Position numbers and translations under genes: made by a program
The notes under the pieces: generated by a model
The model's input: the letters and a program-made list of their open reading frames with translations, nothing else
Databases searched by the model: none
Told to the model about the DNA's origin: nothing
Shown here: positions 15,662-24,753 of the stretch, one piece after another
Numbering within the stretch: the stretch's first letter is position 1
Layout: the number at the start of each line of letters is the position of its first letter
NCBI RefSeq assembly: GCF_902143515.1
Contig: NZ_CABFVD010000001.1
Location: 558,001 to 622,000, forward strand
From: Hathewaya massiliensis
Lineage (GTDB): Bacteria; Bacillota; Clostridia; Clostridiales; Clostridiaceae
Length of the DNA stretch: 64,000 nucleotides
Direction of reading: 5' to 3'

Positions 15662-18049
15662 TTAACATCCACATGAGTCACATTCAATACTTTGTTCTGT
15701 TCTATCTATTATTTCATCTTGAAGAACCTTGTCTAAGTTATTGAAATAATCACTATATCCAGCAACACGAACAATTAAATCATTGTATTCTTCTGGATTC
15801 TTTTGAGCATTAAGCAATGTTTGTCTATCTACAACGTTAAATTGAATGTGGTGACCACCTAATACAAAGTAAGATCTTACTAAATCTTTAACTTTTTCTA
15901 AACCTTCTTCTCCTGCTAAAACAGATGGAGTGAATTTTTGGTTTAATAATGTACCACCAGTTCTCACATGATCCATTTTTGATGCTGATTTAATAACACC
16001 AGTTGGTCCATTTCTATCTGCTCCCTTAGATGGAGAAATACCATCTGTATGAGGTTTACGAGCAACTCTTCCATCTGGAGTAGCTCCTGTAACCTTACCA
16101 AAGTAAACGTGACAAGTTGTTGGTAACATGTCTATTCTATAAGTTGCCCCAGTTGGTGCTACTCTTCCATCTATAGCATTGAAATATGCATTAAATACAT
16201 CTTGCATAATATCATCTGCATAGTCATCATCATTTCCGTATTTTGGTGTTTTATTTAATACCATGTTATGAATTACTTCATGACCTTCATAGTTATCTTT
16301 TAGGGCTTGTAGTAATTCTTCCATAGTAAATTTCTTCTTATCAAATACATTGTATTTAATTGAAGTTAAAGCATCAGTAATTGTTCCGATACCAACACCT
16401 TGGATATATCTAGTGTTATATCTAGCACCACCTGCATTATAGTCCTTAGCATCAGTTATACAATCATCTATAACTATTGACATAAATGGTGATGGCATTC
16501 TTATAGCATATAATTTTTCAATTATTTGGTTACCTTTTATCTTAATATCAGCAAAATGATTTATTTGCTTTTCATAAGCATCAAATAATTCTTCAAAAGT
16601 CTTGAATTCAGTAACCTCTCCAGTCTTAAGACCTATTTGCTTTCCAGTGTTTGGATCTATACCATTATTTAAAGTTATTTCTAGAATCTTTGGTAGGTTA
16701 AAGTATCCAGTTAATGAATAACGCTCTTTACCAAAAGCACCTGTTTCAACACATCCACTAATACCACCACATCTAGCATCCTCTATAGTTTTTCCTACTC
16801 TTAGCATTTCTGCTATTACAGTTTCAACATTATACATTGATGGTTGTCCAAATCCAGTTCTTACTATTTTAGCAGCTCTTTTTATAAATTTATCTGGATT
16901 TAACTTACTAATTTGAACGTTTGAACTTGGTTGTAATAATCTCATATCTTCTATAACATCTAGTAATAAATAAGTTACCTCATTAACACCATCTTTACCA
17001 TCCTTAGTTAATCCACCAAGGTTAATATTACAGAAGTCTGTGTAAGTTCCACTTTCCTCTAAAGTTATACCTACTTTTGGTGGAGCTGGTTGGTTGTTAA
17101 ATTTAACCCAGAAACATTCTAATAATTCAAAAGCTTCTTCCTTAGTTAATGTTCCAGCTTCTATTTCTTTCTTATAGAATGGATTTAAGTGTTGATCTAA
17201 TCTTCCTGGGCAGAATGAATCCCAAGTATTTAGTTCAGTTATAACGCCTAGGTGCACAAACCAGTACATTTGAAGAGCTTCTGCAAAGTTTCTTGGTGCA
17301 TTTTCTGGAACCCAATCACATCTTTCAGCAATTCCAAGTAATTCTTCTTTTCTTACTGGATCTGCTTCTTTTGCTGCTAACTCTCTTGCATATTCAGCAT
17401 ATCTCTTACCGTAAGTGATTATTGCATCACAGCAGATAGCCATAGCTTCTAATTGAGCTTTCTTTTCGTAGAATTCTGGGTCATTATATATATCTAATTT
17501 AGCAATTTCACTTTCTATTTGAGCTTTAAAATCCTTAAATCCTCTATTATACATTTTGTCATCAGCAACTGTGTGCCCTGGCGCTCTTTGTTCCATGAAC
17601 TCAGTTATTATACCTGCTTCATAGATATCATGCCAATCTTGTGGCATTTGACTTAAAAGTACATGACGCATTGCTCTTTTTTCCCAGAAAGGTATGATTT
17701 CTTCCTTTTGATATTTTTTATCTTCATCACAAACTTTAAAGGAAATCTTTTCACGTCTGTCCATAATGTCAAAGTCTTCAACAGTATGACAGCATAATTC
17801 TGGATAAGTTGGAGTTGCTGCAGGTTTTTCTCCTCTTTCACCAACAATTAGTTCCCCATCATTAATACATAAGGTTTTCTTTTCCATAAGGTTTTTAAAA
17901 GCTAAAGCTCTTAAAATTGGGGTTGGAACAGCCCCTTGGTACTCTTTATAAACTTCTGTTACAAGCTTTGCTCTTTCTAGAGAGATATAAGGTACCGCCT
18001 TCACACTTTGTTCTCTTAACTTTTTAACTCTTTCAGTTTTTTCTAACAT
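15662..18049 (-). CDS. hypD: trans-4-hydroxy-L-proline dehydratase (glycyl radical enzyme)
   Basis: Dehydrates trans-4-hydroxyproline to P5C by radical chemistry. The 795 residues include the PFL-like domain and a C-terminal glycyl domain. The radical Gly is G764 in RVAGYSDYF; the thiyl Cys is C433 in SGCVETG with E435 as base. H159, D277, S333, D338, F339, Y449 and T644 sit exactly one position before the active-site residues I recall for C. difficile HypD (H160, D278, S334, D339, F340, Y450, T645), which argues against PFL, choline or glycerol lyase. The activase gene is 5 nt upstream and proC downstream. Its ribosome site (GGGG) overlaps the activase stop. Confidence 0.95.
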   Translation of the reverse strand: MLEKTERVKKLREQSVKAVPYISLERAKLVTEVYKEYQGAVPTPILRALAFKNLMEKKTLCINDGELIVGERGEKPAATPTYPELCCHTVEDFDIMDRREKISFKVCDEDKKYQKEEIIPFWEKRAMRHVLLSQMPQDWHDIYEAGIITEFMEQRAPGHTVADDKMYNRGFKDFKAQIESEIAKLDIYNDPEFYEKKAQLEAMAICCDAIITYGKRYAEYARELAAKEADPVRKEELLGIAERCDWVPENAPRNFAEALQMYWFVHLGVITELNTWDSFCPGRLDQHLNPFYKKEIEAGTLTKEEAFELLECFWVKFNNQPAPPKVGITLEESGTYTDFCNINLGGLTKDGKDGVNEVTYLLLDVIEDMRLLQPSSNVQISKLNPDKFIKRAAKIVRTGFGQPSMYNVETVIAEMLRVGKTIEDARCGGISGCVETGAFGKERYSLTGYFNLPKILEITLNNGIDPNTGKQIGLKTGEVTEFKTFEELFDAYEKQINHFADIKIKGNQIIEKLYAIRMPSPFMSIVIDDCITDAKDYNAGGARYNTRYIQGVGIGTITDALTSIKYNVFDKKKFTMEELLQALKDNYEGHEVIHNMVLNKTPKYGNDDDYADDIMQDVFNAYFNAIDGRVAPTGATYRIDMLPTTCHVYFGKVTGATPDGRVARKPHTDGISPSKGADRNGPTGVIKSASKMDHVRTGGTLLNQKFTPSVLAGEEGLEKVKDLVRSYFVLGGHHIQFNVVDRQTLLNAQKNPEEYNDLIVRVAGYSDYFNNLDKVLQDEIIDRTEQSIECDSCGC

Positions 18050-18054
18050 AATAA

Positions 18055-18957
18055 TTAACCCCCTATCTTTACATTTAGCCCATTTTCTTTGAAATATTCT
18101 GAAATTTCCTTCATTTGTTTAGGTGTTGGTTCTTTTAAATCTTCCAGCTTATATTTTTCATTTAATCTTTTATATTTATCCATACCCATTTTATGATATG
18201 GTAGAAGATTTACTTGCATCATGTTAATCCCTTTTAGAAACCTAATTGTATCATCAATAGTTTCTTTTGAATCATTTACTCCAGGGATTATAGGCATTCT
18301 AATAAATAAGTTTTTCCTTAAGTCAGATAGTTTTTTAATATTTTGTAGTATTAGCTCATTGCCAACCCCTGTGTATTTCTTATGCTCTTCACTATTTATA
18401 TGCTTTAAATCTAATAAGAATAAATCTGTATAAGGTAATATTCTTTCAAAACTTTCCCATGGTGCATGAGCACAGGTATCTATTATAGTGTGAACCTCAT
18501 GCTCTTTACATTGCTTAAGAGCCTCTTCTAAGAAATCAATTTGAACCATTGGTTCTCCTCCAGAGAAAGTTACCCCACCTTTTGATTGATCATAGAATAT
18601 TTGATCTTTTAAAACATTTTTCATTAGCTCTTCTACTGTAATTTCCTCTCCAGCTATTTCTAATGCTCCCTTAAGACAGGCATCTGTACACATTCCACAA
18701 AGAGTACACTTGTTTTCATCTATGATTACTCTTCCATCTTGTAAAGATAATGCATTCTCTTTGCACCATTTTACACAAGTACCGCAAGAAACACATTTAT
18801 TTTGGAAATACATTATTTGTTTTGTTAGCCTTTGACTTTCAGGATTATGACACCACCAGCAATTTAAAGGGCATCCTTTTAAAAACACTGTAGTTCTTAT
18901 TCCTGGACCATCGTGTACTGAGTATTTCTGTATATTAAAAACTGTCCCCTTCTTCAA
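18055..18957 (-). CDS. hypE: HypD-activating radical SAM enzyme
   Basis: Installs the glycyl radical on HypD using S-adenosylmethionine and an electron. The radical SAM motif is CPLNCWWC (CxxxCxxC) at about residues 29-36. Between it and the catalytic barrel is a two-[4Fe-4S] ferredoxin-like insert (CVSCGTCVKWC and CTLCGMCTDAC), as usual in glycyl-radical activases. TFSGGEP is the SAM-binding GGE motif. 300 residues is typical. The start is TTG with GGGG at 8 nt; no ATG fits. It is the first gene of the hypE-hypD-proC-peptidase run. Confidence 0.93.
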   Translation of the reverse strand: MKKGTVFNIQKYSVHDGPGIRTTVFLKGCPLNCWWCHNPESQRLTKQIMYFQNKCVSCGTCVKWCKENALSLQDGRVIIDENKCTLCGMCTDACLKGALEIAGEEITVEELMKNVLKDQIFYDQSKGGVTFSGGEPMVQIDFLEEALKQCKEHEVHTIIDTCAHAPWESFERILPYTDLFLLDLKHINSEEHKKYTGVGNELILQNIKKLSDLRKNLFIRMPIIPGVNDSKETIDDTIRFLKGINMMQVNLLPYHKMGMDKYKRLNEKYKLEDLKEPTPKQMKEISEYFKENGLNVKIGG

Positions 18958-19115
18958 AATAGCATCCCCTTTTTTATATTAATAATTATCTACCCATGAC
19001 TCCCCACTCTAGTACTGCCCTATTTTTCAAATTGATAGTAAAGAATGAATGAATTCCTGGATAAGTATTTCTAAACCTCAGTTGAAGTAAATCATCACTA
19101 GAAGCATAACTCTAT

Positions 19116-19682
19116 TTATCTCATATTCTTAAAAGCATTTGGTGTGTGAACTGTCAGAATTCTCACAATCTTATTTGTATAGTTAACCCAGTTATGAGGT
19201 GATTTAGAATCAAAATGAGCACTATCTCCGGGATAAAGCTCAGATCTATTTTTATCAAGGAATAAAGTTAAAATTCCCTCTAGTACATACACAAACTCTT
19301 CTCCATCATGTTGATAAGAATTTACACACTCTTCCTCATTTCCAGGAAGAAGTTCAATTATTCTTGGCATTAAGTTTTTATTCTCTAAGTCATTACTTAA
19401 GTGATAAGTTATAAACTTTGAATTTACAACTTGAAACACTTCCTTTTCATAACCCCTTAATATACTCCCTTTTTTATCTTTAGGAATAACAAAAAAGTAA
19501 GATAAGTCAACCCCTAAGATAACTGCTATTTTTTCTAAGGAATCAATAGCTATAGTAGTTAGTCCTCTTTCTAATTGTGATAAAAAACCTATTGATAAAT
19601 CTGTCTGAGAACTCAGTTCCTTTAAAGTCATCTTTCTACTATTTCTTAATTCTTTTATCTTACTTCCAATATCTGATGTCAT
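19116..19682 (-). CDS. XRE-family regulator with C-terminal cupin domain
   Basis: N-terminal helix-turn-helix (IGSKIKELRNSRKMTLKELS...GFLSQLERG, about residues 4-60) and C-terminal cupin_2 beta-barrel (HDGEEFVYVLEG ... PGDSAHFDSKSPHNWVN), 188 residues. Regulators of this form often control amino-acid or polyamine genes, the cupin sensing a small ligand. I start at the ATG behind GAAAGGG; an ATG 21 nt upstream lacks spacing from a ribosome site. It is in the same direction as hypE, 158 nt upstream, so it may regulate the hydroxyproline operon. A long palindrome follows its promoter (19750-19775), suggesting autoregulation. Confidence 0.88.
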   Translation of the reverse strand: MTSDIGSKIKELRNSRKMTLKELSSQTDLSIGFLSQLERGLTTIAIDSLEKIAVILGVDLSYFFVIPKDKKGSILRGYEKEVFQVVNSKFITYHLSNDLENKNLMPRIIELLPGNEEECVNSYQHDGEEFVYVLEGILTLFLDKNRSELYPGDSAHFDSKSPHNWVNYTNKIVRILTVHTPNAFKNMR

Positions 19683-19749
19683 AATAATTTTCCCTTTCAC
19701 CATGCATCCTAATTATATTTCTTAGCTTATGTATATCTTATATGTATTT

Positions 19750-19775
19750 AATTGTTAAAAGATTGTTTAACAATT
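19750..19775. promoter_or_regulatory. Palindromic operator before the XRE-cupin gene
   Basis: Perfect 10-bp arms AATTGTTAAA / TTTAACAATT around AGATTG. A minus-strand TATAAT lies upstream at 19799-19794, so the palindrome falls just downstream of the likely transcription start, a typical repressor position. The remaining gap to 20057 is AT-rich with no other recognised feature. Confidence 0.6.
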
Positions 19776-20057
19776 CTTTTTCTTTTCACTATTATTATAC
19801 TATTAAAAATTTAAAAAATCTACAGTTTTTATTAGTTTTTTTCTAAAAATGAAATCCTTTTTACCTATATGAAATGGAAATAACTCTATATATTTTTAGT
19901 ATAATCTAGAATCTTGGAGCATATGCCTTTTAAATAAATATATTAGCTTCTAATTAAAGTTATTAGTCTTTATTACTTATATTTTCCTTTCCCACTTTCA
20001 CTCTCTCCTTCATACTATATCTTATATAGAATTTTAAAATACTTGGAGGTGATATTA

Positions 20058-20294
20058 TTGGGAATAAAAAAAGATAATCAAAAGATTAACAATGTGAAAC
20101 ATAAAAAGTTGGATCATTCAGAGAAAGAGAAAAGTTCTAATAAAACAAATTATAAAAAAGATTACGATGAATTAGTTTTAAGAATAAAAGAAGAGGTAAC
20201 CAAAATTAACGCTTCAGACTATAGCAAAAAATCCTTAGGAAAATTCAAAGAAAAAATCGAAAAAATTTTGGACAGTTGTATGTATAAAAAATAA
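20058..20294 (+). CDS. Small charged protein of unknown function
   Basis: 78 residues from a TTG start that has GGAGG at 8 nt; an in-frame TTG at 20043 overlaps the ribosome site. The protein is lysine-rich and hydrophilic (about a quarter Lys). A probable amphipathic helix covers YDELVLRIKEEVTKIN, with a single Cys near the end (DSCMYKK). No signal peptide, membrane segment or known domain is recognised. It is flanked by the divergent XRE-cupin gene and a repeat plus bidirectional terminator, so it is a single-gene unit. Clostridia have many such small sporulation-related proteins, but nothing in the sequence proves this. Confidence 0.6.
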   Translation: MGIKKDNQKINNVKHKKLDHSEKEKSSNKTNYKKDYDELVLRIKEEVTKINASDYSKKSLGKFKEKIEKILDSCMYKK

Positions 20295-20312
20295 ACTAAT
20301 TCTTATACATGA

Positions 20313-20425
20313 ACCTAGCCGCTTTTTTCTCCCACTTTGAAGAGAAGCTGAAAGTCCAAATCTTCCATTTGGTAGGAATCACTTTCAAAGAATGCAATTG
20401 GAGTATTAGGTCGGATAGTCATCAT
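20313..20425. repeat. Dispersed palindromic intergenic repeat, copy F
   Basis: Bounded by CTCCCACTTTGAA...TTTCAAAG and ending TTGGAGTATTAG...GGATAGTCAT. It can fold into a long imperfect hairpin and matches the copy at 4184-4303. Confidence 0.55.
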
Positions 20426-20429
20426 ATAA

Positions 20430-20465
20430 AAGGAGGTGAATTCATATAAATGAATTCACCTCCTT
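20430..20465. terminator. Bidirectional terminator
   Basis: AAGGAGGTGAATTCA / TGAATTCACCTCCTT, a perfect 15-bp stem with a 6-nt loop between convergent genes; A-rich and T-rich flanks serve both strands. Beyond it lies a short degenerate AT repeat (TTATTTAATATTTATA-like) up to the permease stop. Confidence 0.88.
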
Positions 20466-20542
20466 ATTTAATATTTATATATTATTTAATATTTATAATC
20501 TAATTACTACTTAATACTTATAATGTTATTACTGTTTAATGC

Positions 20543-22237
20543 TTATATCTCAATACTTTTTAATTTTTTAATCCCTATACTTTTAATTACAACCCAAAGA
20601 ATAATATTTAACAAGATTACCCCAAGAGAAAACAGTATAAAAATCATATTGTAATTTAAATTAGTATTAATTACAACAAATGATGGTACTCCAGCTAATG
20701 GAATTAATATAAATACATAAATAACTAACATAAAATTCTGTTTAACAGGTTTATGCTCCTCTTCCCAAAGGAGTTTTGGATGTATAATATCACTTAATAT
20801 TCCTATTAGATTTCCAAAGACTATTCCTAAAGACATAAGAACTAATATAAATAACCCAAGCTTTATATTAGGTAAGAATACAAAACAGAAAATTATAAAG
20901 AAAAATATAACCCCAAGAAAGTTAATAGTTATACCAGATAAAATCTTTGATAATATCTGTGTTTTGTAGTCCATAGGAATAAACTTATTAAATGATATAT
21001 CTTTGCCTTCCCTTGATATGCTACTAGCACTTACAGGCCCCATAGCACAAATAATCAAAGAAACCCCAAGGGCTATAGATAATACTAAAGACCACTTCCC
21101 GTCATTGCCATTCATCATACTCCTTAACTCTCCTAAAAATTTAAAAGAACCCTCTTGTATTACAAATGGAATTAAAATAAATAGAGGAAATACAAAATCC
21201 ATTAAAACACAATTTAGAAAGTATACAGGACTTCTCATTAAAAGTCTTAATTCCTTTAAATAATATGAGTATAATTGGGATTTTCCCTTAGAACCCTTGC
21301 TAATTTCACTATGAGTTAGTAATCTTCTCTTTGATGTTACTTCTGTGCTTCCAACTGCCCCCTTAAAATAAAGATTTTCAGCAAATATTATAAAAATATA
21401 TAGCATCAACATAGAAACACTTATAAATAAAATAAGATTTAATACACCTGTAACTTCCCTATTAAATATTAAGGATTTTATAGCAAATGTATTTGTTAAT
21501 ATATACTTGTTTATGCCCATTATTATAGACATATTACCACTAGTAACAAGTCTTTGAACCCCTACATTCCCATCTGAACCCCCTTGAAAACTTTGCATAT
21601 AAACATTCATCACCATAACAAATCCAAATACAACAATACTACTTATAAATCTAAATCTCTCTTTGTTTTTAATGAACGGTGTAAAACTCATTATAAGCAT
21701 ACAAAGAACCCCACTTAAGGATAGAGGAATTATAGGAATAAATAAAAATACTATAATTGAATATAAAACATAAGTAAATGTAATCCCTTCCTTAACCCCA
21801 TATAAAACAATATAAGGTGAAAATAAAATAAGAACTGTCAAATATTCATACATTAAAACTGTTAGAAACTTACTCAAAACAATTTCAGAGGATTTAAAAG
21901 GTAGAGGAAGTACTATTTCTAAGTCATTTGAAAAATAATATACATTTATTGAGTATATTATTCCAAATATAAAAACCAACATTATAGATGATGATATGCC
22001 AAAGGATAATACAAAACTTTGCTGATTAAGTGGTTTTAGTGCATAATAAATCTGTTCCCCTGCTGCATATAAAGAGAAAGCAAACGGAGTAAAAATCAAT
22101 AACATCAATATTATTTGTCCAATTCCTGTAATTTTTGATAAAACACCTTTTTTCTTTTTACTACTTAATCCACTCTTATTAAACTCTGCGTTGCCATTTC
22201 TTAAAAGAACCTTAGTTAAAGTAATAACCTTATTCAT
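20543..22237 (-). CDS. ABC exporter membrane subunit (ABC-2-like)
   Basis: 564-residue integral membrane protein with about a dozen hydrophobic segments and a soluble loop after LYSYYLKELRLLMRSP. It resembles the large clostridial/bacillar ABC-2-type permeases that pair with a separate ATPase. The conserved-looking YYFSNDLEIVLPLPFKSSEIVLSK part (about residues 105-128) is typical of that group. Its ATG lies inside the last codons of the ATPase gene (ATGAATAA overlap of 8 nt), so the two are translationally coupled and form one exporter. The substrate is unknown; members export peptides, drugs or lipids. Confidence 0.85.
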   Translation of the reverse strand: MNKVITLTKVLLRNGNAEFNKSGLSSKKKKGVLSKITGIGQIILMLLIFTPFAFSLYAAGEQIYYALKPLNQQSFVLSFGISSSIMLVFIFGIIYSINVYYFSNDLEIVLPLPFKSSEIVLSKFLTVLMYEYLTVLILFSPYIVLYGVKEGITFTYVLYSIIVFLFIPIIPLSLSGVLCMLIMSFTPFIKNKERFRFISSIVVFGFVMVMNVYMQSFQGGSDGNVGVQRLVTSGNMSIIMGINKYILTNTFAIKSLIFNREVTGVLNLILFISVSMLMLYIFIIFAENLYFKGAVGSTEVTSKRRLLTHSEISKGSKGKSQLYSYYLKELRLLMRSPVYFLNCVLMDFVFPLFILIPFVIQEGSFKFLGELRSMMNGNDGKWSLVLSIALGVSLIICAMGPVSASSISREGKDISFNKFIPMDYKTQILSKILSGITINFLGVIFFFIIFCFVFLPNIKLGLFILVLMSLGIVFGNLIGILSDIIHPKLLWEEEHKPVKQNFMLVIYVFILIPLAGVPSFVVINTNLNYNMIFILFSLGVILLNIILWVVIKSIGIKKLKSIEI

Positions 22238-22955
22238 TTTGTGTAAGCTCCAAGAAAATGTTTTCTAAAGACTTACTTTCATTATGTTCTTTTCTTAAGG
22301 TTTCTAAATCTCCAGAATAAAGTATCTTACCTTTATCTATAATGGCAACAATATCACAAAGTTTTTCAGCAACTTCTAAAACATGAGTTGAAAATAATAC
22401 AGTCTTACCATTTTCAACATGCTCCCTCATCATTTCTTTTAACGTAAAGGATGACTTAGGATCTAACCCTGTTAAAGGTTCATCCAATATCCAAACCTCA
22501 GGATCATGAATTAAAACACCCATTATAACTATTTTTTGTCTCATACCATGAGAATAGCTTTGAATTCTATCTCCTAAGGCATTTTCCATAGAAAACCTTT
22601 TTGATAAGTTTTCTATTCTTTCTTTTCTAATTTCTGTTGGTACTTCGTATACATCTCCCATAAAATTTAAGTATTCTATTCCTTTTAGCCTTAAAAATAT
22701 ATCAGGGCTATCTGGAACAAAACCAAAAAGTTTTTTTGCTTCTAAAGGTTCCCTAACTATATCCTTTCCACCTATGGTTATACTTCCACTATTAGGACTT
22801 ATAATTCCTGTAATCATCTTTATAGTAGTAGTTTTCCCTGCTCCATTGGGACCTAAAAACCCAAAAATCCTCCCATCTGGTATAGTAAGATTTAAATTAT
22901 CAATCACCTTATTTTTCCCATTATAAGATTTATCCACAGCTTTTATTTCTATCAC
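22230..22955 (-). CDS. ABC transporter ATP-binding protein
   Basis: ATPase of the exporter. Walker A is GPNGAGKTT, the signature YSHGMRQK (a degenerate LSGGQ form common in ABC-2 exporters), Walker B VWILDEP, and H-loop STHVLE. I favour the GTG giving MIEIKAVDKSYNG, which has GGTGG upstream; a GTG 12 nt earlier is also possible. The last codons overlap the permease start. Confidence 0.9.
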   Translation of the reverse strand: MIEIKAVDKSYNGKNKVIDNLNLTIPDGRIFGFLGPNGAGKTTTIKMITGIISPNSGSITIGGKDIVREPLEAKKLFGFVPDSPDIFLRLKGIEYLNFMGDVYEVPTEIRKERIENLSKRFSMENALGDRIQSYSHGMRQKIVIMGVLIHDPEVWILDEPLTGLDPKSSFTLKEMMREHVENGKTVLFSTHVLEVAEKLCDIVAIIDKGKILYSGDLETLRKEHNESKSLENIFLELTQNE

Positions 22956-23203
22956 GTATGCCACCACCCTTGATTATGATTTATTAACTATCTAATGAAA
23001 TATTTGTAAATATACTATCATAAAACACATTTCTATACAATATGGTAAGGATGTTTTTTAAGGTATTATTAAGATTATTGGTTTCATATATTATAATTTA
23101 CATATGTAATGCCTTACATATGTAACGTCTCGCATAATTAAAAAATTCAATTTATAATTATTGCTTTAATTGATAATTCATAATTGATCATTGATTAATT
23201 GAT

Positions 23204-23722
23204 TTACATAAGTAATAACTTAGTAAAATATATAGCAGCTATAATAGCTACCATATCAGCTAAAAGCGCAGCCCAAAGCGTATGTCTAATTTTCTTTATT
23301 TTAATAGAGCCATAATATATAGAAACAGTATAAAATATAGTCTCTGTAGTTCCCATTATAATAGAAGCTAATATGCCTATATAAGTATCAGGTCCATAGT
23401 TTTTAATTATCTCAGTAAAAACCCCTAAAGCCCCACTACCTGAAAGTGGTTTAATTAAAACCAAGGGCAATACTTCTCCCGGAAGCTCTATAACTGAAGT
23501 TCCTTTACCCAAAACCCCTATAAAAAAATCTAAAGCACCAGAAGCTCTTACAATTGAAACAGCTAAAAGCATAGCTAATAAATAAGGAAAAATTTTAAGA
23601 CAAATGCTCAAAGCTTCCTTTGCCCCTTCTACAAAACACTCATAAACCTTAACACCTTTTATTAATCCCCAAAAAACAGTTCCTCCTATTATTATTGGAA
23701 CTAAGCTTTTTGTAATACTCAT
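23204..23722 (-). CDS. spmB: Spore maturation protein B
   Basis: 172-residue membrane protein of the nucleoside-recognition/Gate family. About four hydrophobic segments and the conserved VLIKPLSGSGALGVF and GTTETIFYTVSIYYGS motifs are present. With SpmA it is required for normal spore core dehydration and heat resistance in Bacillus and Clostridium perfringens. It begins 12 nt after spmA, with which it forms an operon. Confidence 0.93.
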   Translation of the reverse strand: MSITKSLVPIIIGGTVFWGLIKGVKVYECFVEGAKEALSICLKIFPYLLAMLLAVSIVRASGALDFFIGVLGKGTSVIELPGEVLPLVLIKPLSGSGALGVFTEIIKNYGPDTYIGILASIIMGTTETIFYTVSIYYGSIKIKKIRHTLWAALLADMVAIIAAIYFTKLLLM

Positions 23723-23734
23723 ATCCTTCCCCTC

Positions 23735-24310
23735 CTAAAAATATTTTTGTAGTATTTTACAAAATATTATGCCAGCTATAGAAGCAATAGCCGTTGAAAT
23801 AATGGCAGGTAAAATTATTATAGCTGGATTTTTAGAATTATAAGCAGCTCTTACAGAAATAATGGTTGTGGGAAGAAGCTGAATACAAGTAGCATTTAAA
23901 ACTAAAAACTTAACCATATCATCTGTAGCTCTTTTTTTATCAGGGTTTTGCTTTTGCATTTCTTCCATAGCTTTAATCCCCGCTGGAGTAGCCGCATTGG
24001 AAATACCCATCATATTGGCAGTTAAGTTCATAATAATAGCTTCCATTGCCTCTTCACTTCTCCCCTCCTTTTTAAAAATCACCCTTAATATAGGCCTTAG
24101 AAGTTTAGCTAATAACTTCATTATTCCACTTTCTTGTAAAATCTTTATAATCCCACACCAAAGAGCCAAAACACCTAAAAGACTTATAATAAGCTCCACC
24201 GTTGAACCCGTTGAACCTACTATGGCCTTTGACAGAGCTTCTCCGCTACCATTAGAAATTCCAAAGACTATGCCCCCACAAATTAAAATAAACCAAATTA
24301 TATTAATCAA
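23735..24310 (-). CDS. spmA: Spore maturation protein A
   Basis: 191-residue partner of SpmB. Hydrophobic N-terminus (WFILICGGIVFGISNG), followed by the family motifs GALALWCG-like VLALWCGIIKI, NMMGISNAATPAGIKAME and LNATCIQLLPTTIISVRA. The start is a TTG 8 nt after GGAGG. The in-frame ATG 15 nt upstream overlaps the ribosome site itself, so it is unlikely. Confidence 0.92.
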   Translation of the reverse strand: MINIIWFILICGGIVFGISNGSGEALSKAIVGSTGSTVELIISLLGVLALWCGIIKILQESGIMKLLAKLLRPILRVIFKKEGRSEEAMEAIIMNLTANMMGISNAATPAGIKAMEEMQKQNPDKKRATDDMVKFLVLNATCIQLLPTTIISVRAAYNSKNPAIIILPAIISTAIASIAGIIFCKILQKYF

Positions 24311-24436
24311 AAAATTTCCCTCCATGTTTATTGGTATAGTAATTTATATGAGAGGGTTTATAGAAATTTTCCTTGTTTTTAATTTATTTTAATGTTAGGA
24401 TAAAATATAATAAACCTTATTATATAGGAGGAAAAC

Positions 24437-24685
24437 ATGCTTCAAAAAGACAACATGGATTATATAGAAAGTGAATACTCCATAATACACGGTACTCCTT
24501 GTGAGTTTTGTGGACATAACTTTAAAATAGATGAAATGGATATAGAATTTATACAAGATACTCCACATCATTTTTGTTATTGCATTTGTGAGAATTGTGG
24601 TCATGAAAAACTATTTGTTTTTCTAGCACCATATTTTAAAAAAGAAGAGTTAGTTATAAATAAAACTAAAACCATAATACACTAA
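24437..24685 (+). CDS. Small Cys-rich (zinc-ribbon-like) protein
   Basis: 82 residues with a good GGAGG. A CEFC pair at residues 22-25 and a second Cys cluster (CYCICENC, 48-55) could make a zinc ribbon; the surroundings read GTPCEFCGHNF and CENCGHEKLF, typical of small metal-binding knuckles. The rest is acidic and has no membrane segment. I do not recognise the family. Divergent from spmAB and convergent with the PAS kinase, so it is a single-gene unit ending at a strong terminator. Confidence 0.7.
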   Translation: MLQKDNMDYIESEYSIIHGTPCEFCGHNFKIDEMDIEFIQDTPHHFCYCICENCGHEKLFVFLAPYFKKEELVINKTKTIIH

Positions 24686-24704
24686 AAAATCAGTTTAATT
24701 ATAA

Positions 24705-24747
24705 AGGACTTATCCATTTGAAATTAAAAATTTCTTAGATAAGTCCT
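24705..24747. terminator. Bidirectional terminator
   Basis: AGGACTTATC / GATAAGTCCT outer stem with an inner GAAATT/AATTTC stem, between the convergent Cys-rich gene and the PAS kinase. Confidence 0.8.
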
Positions 24748-24753
24748 CTATAA

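Noticed and set aside
15662-18049. Pyruvate formate-lyase, choline lyase or glycerol dehydratase
   Set aside because: Active-site residues and the proC neighbour match HypD; the Cys-Cys pair of PFL is absent.
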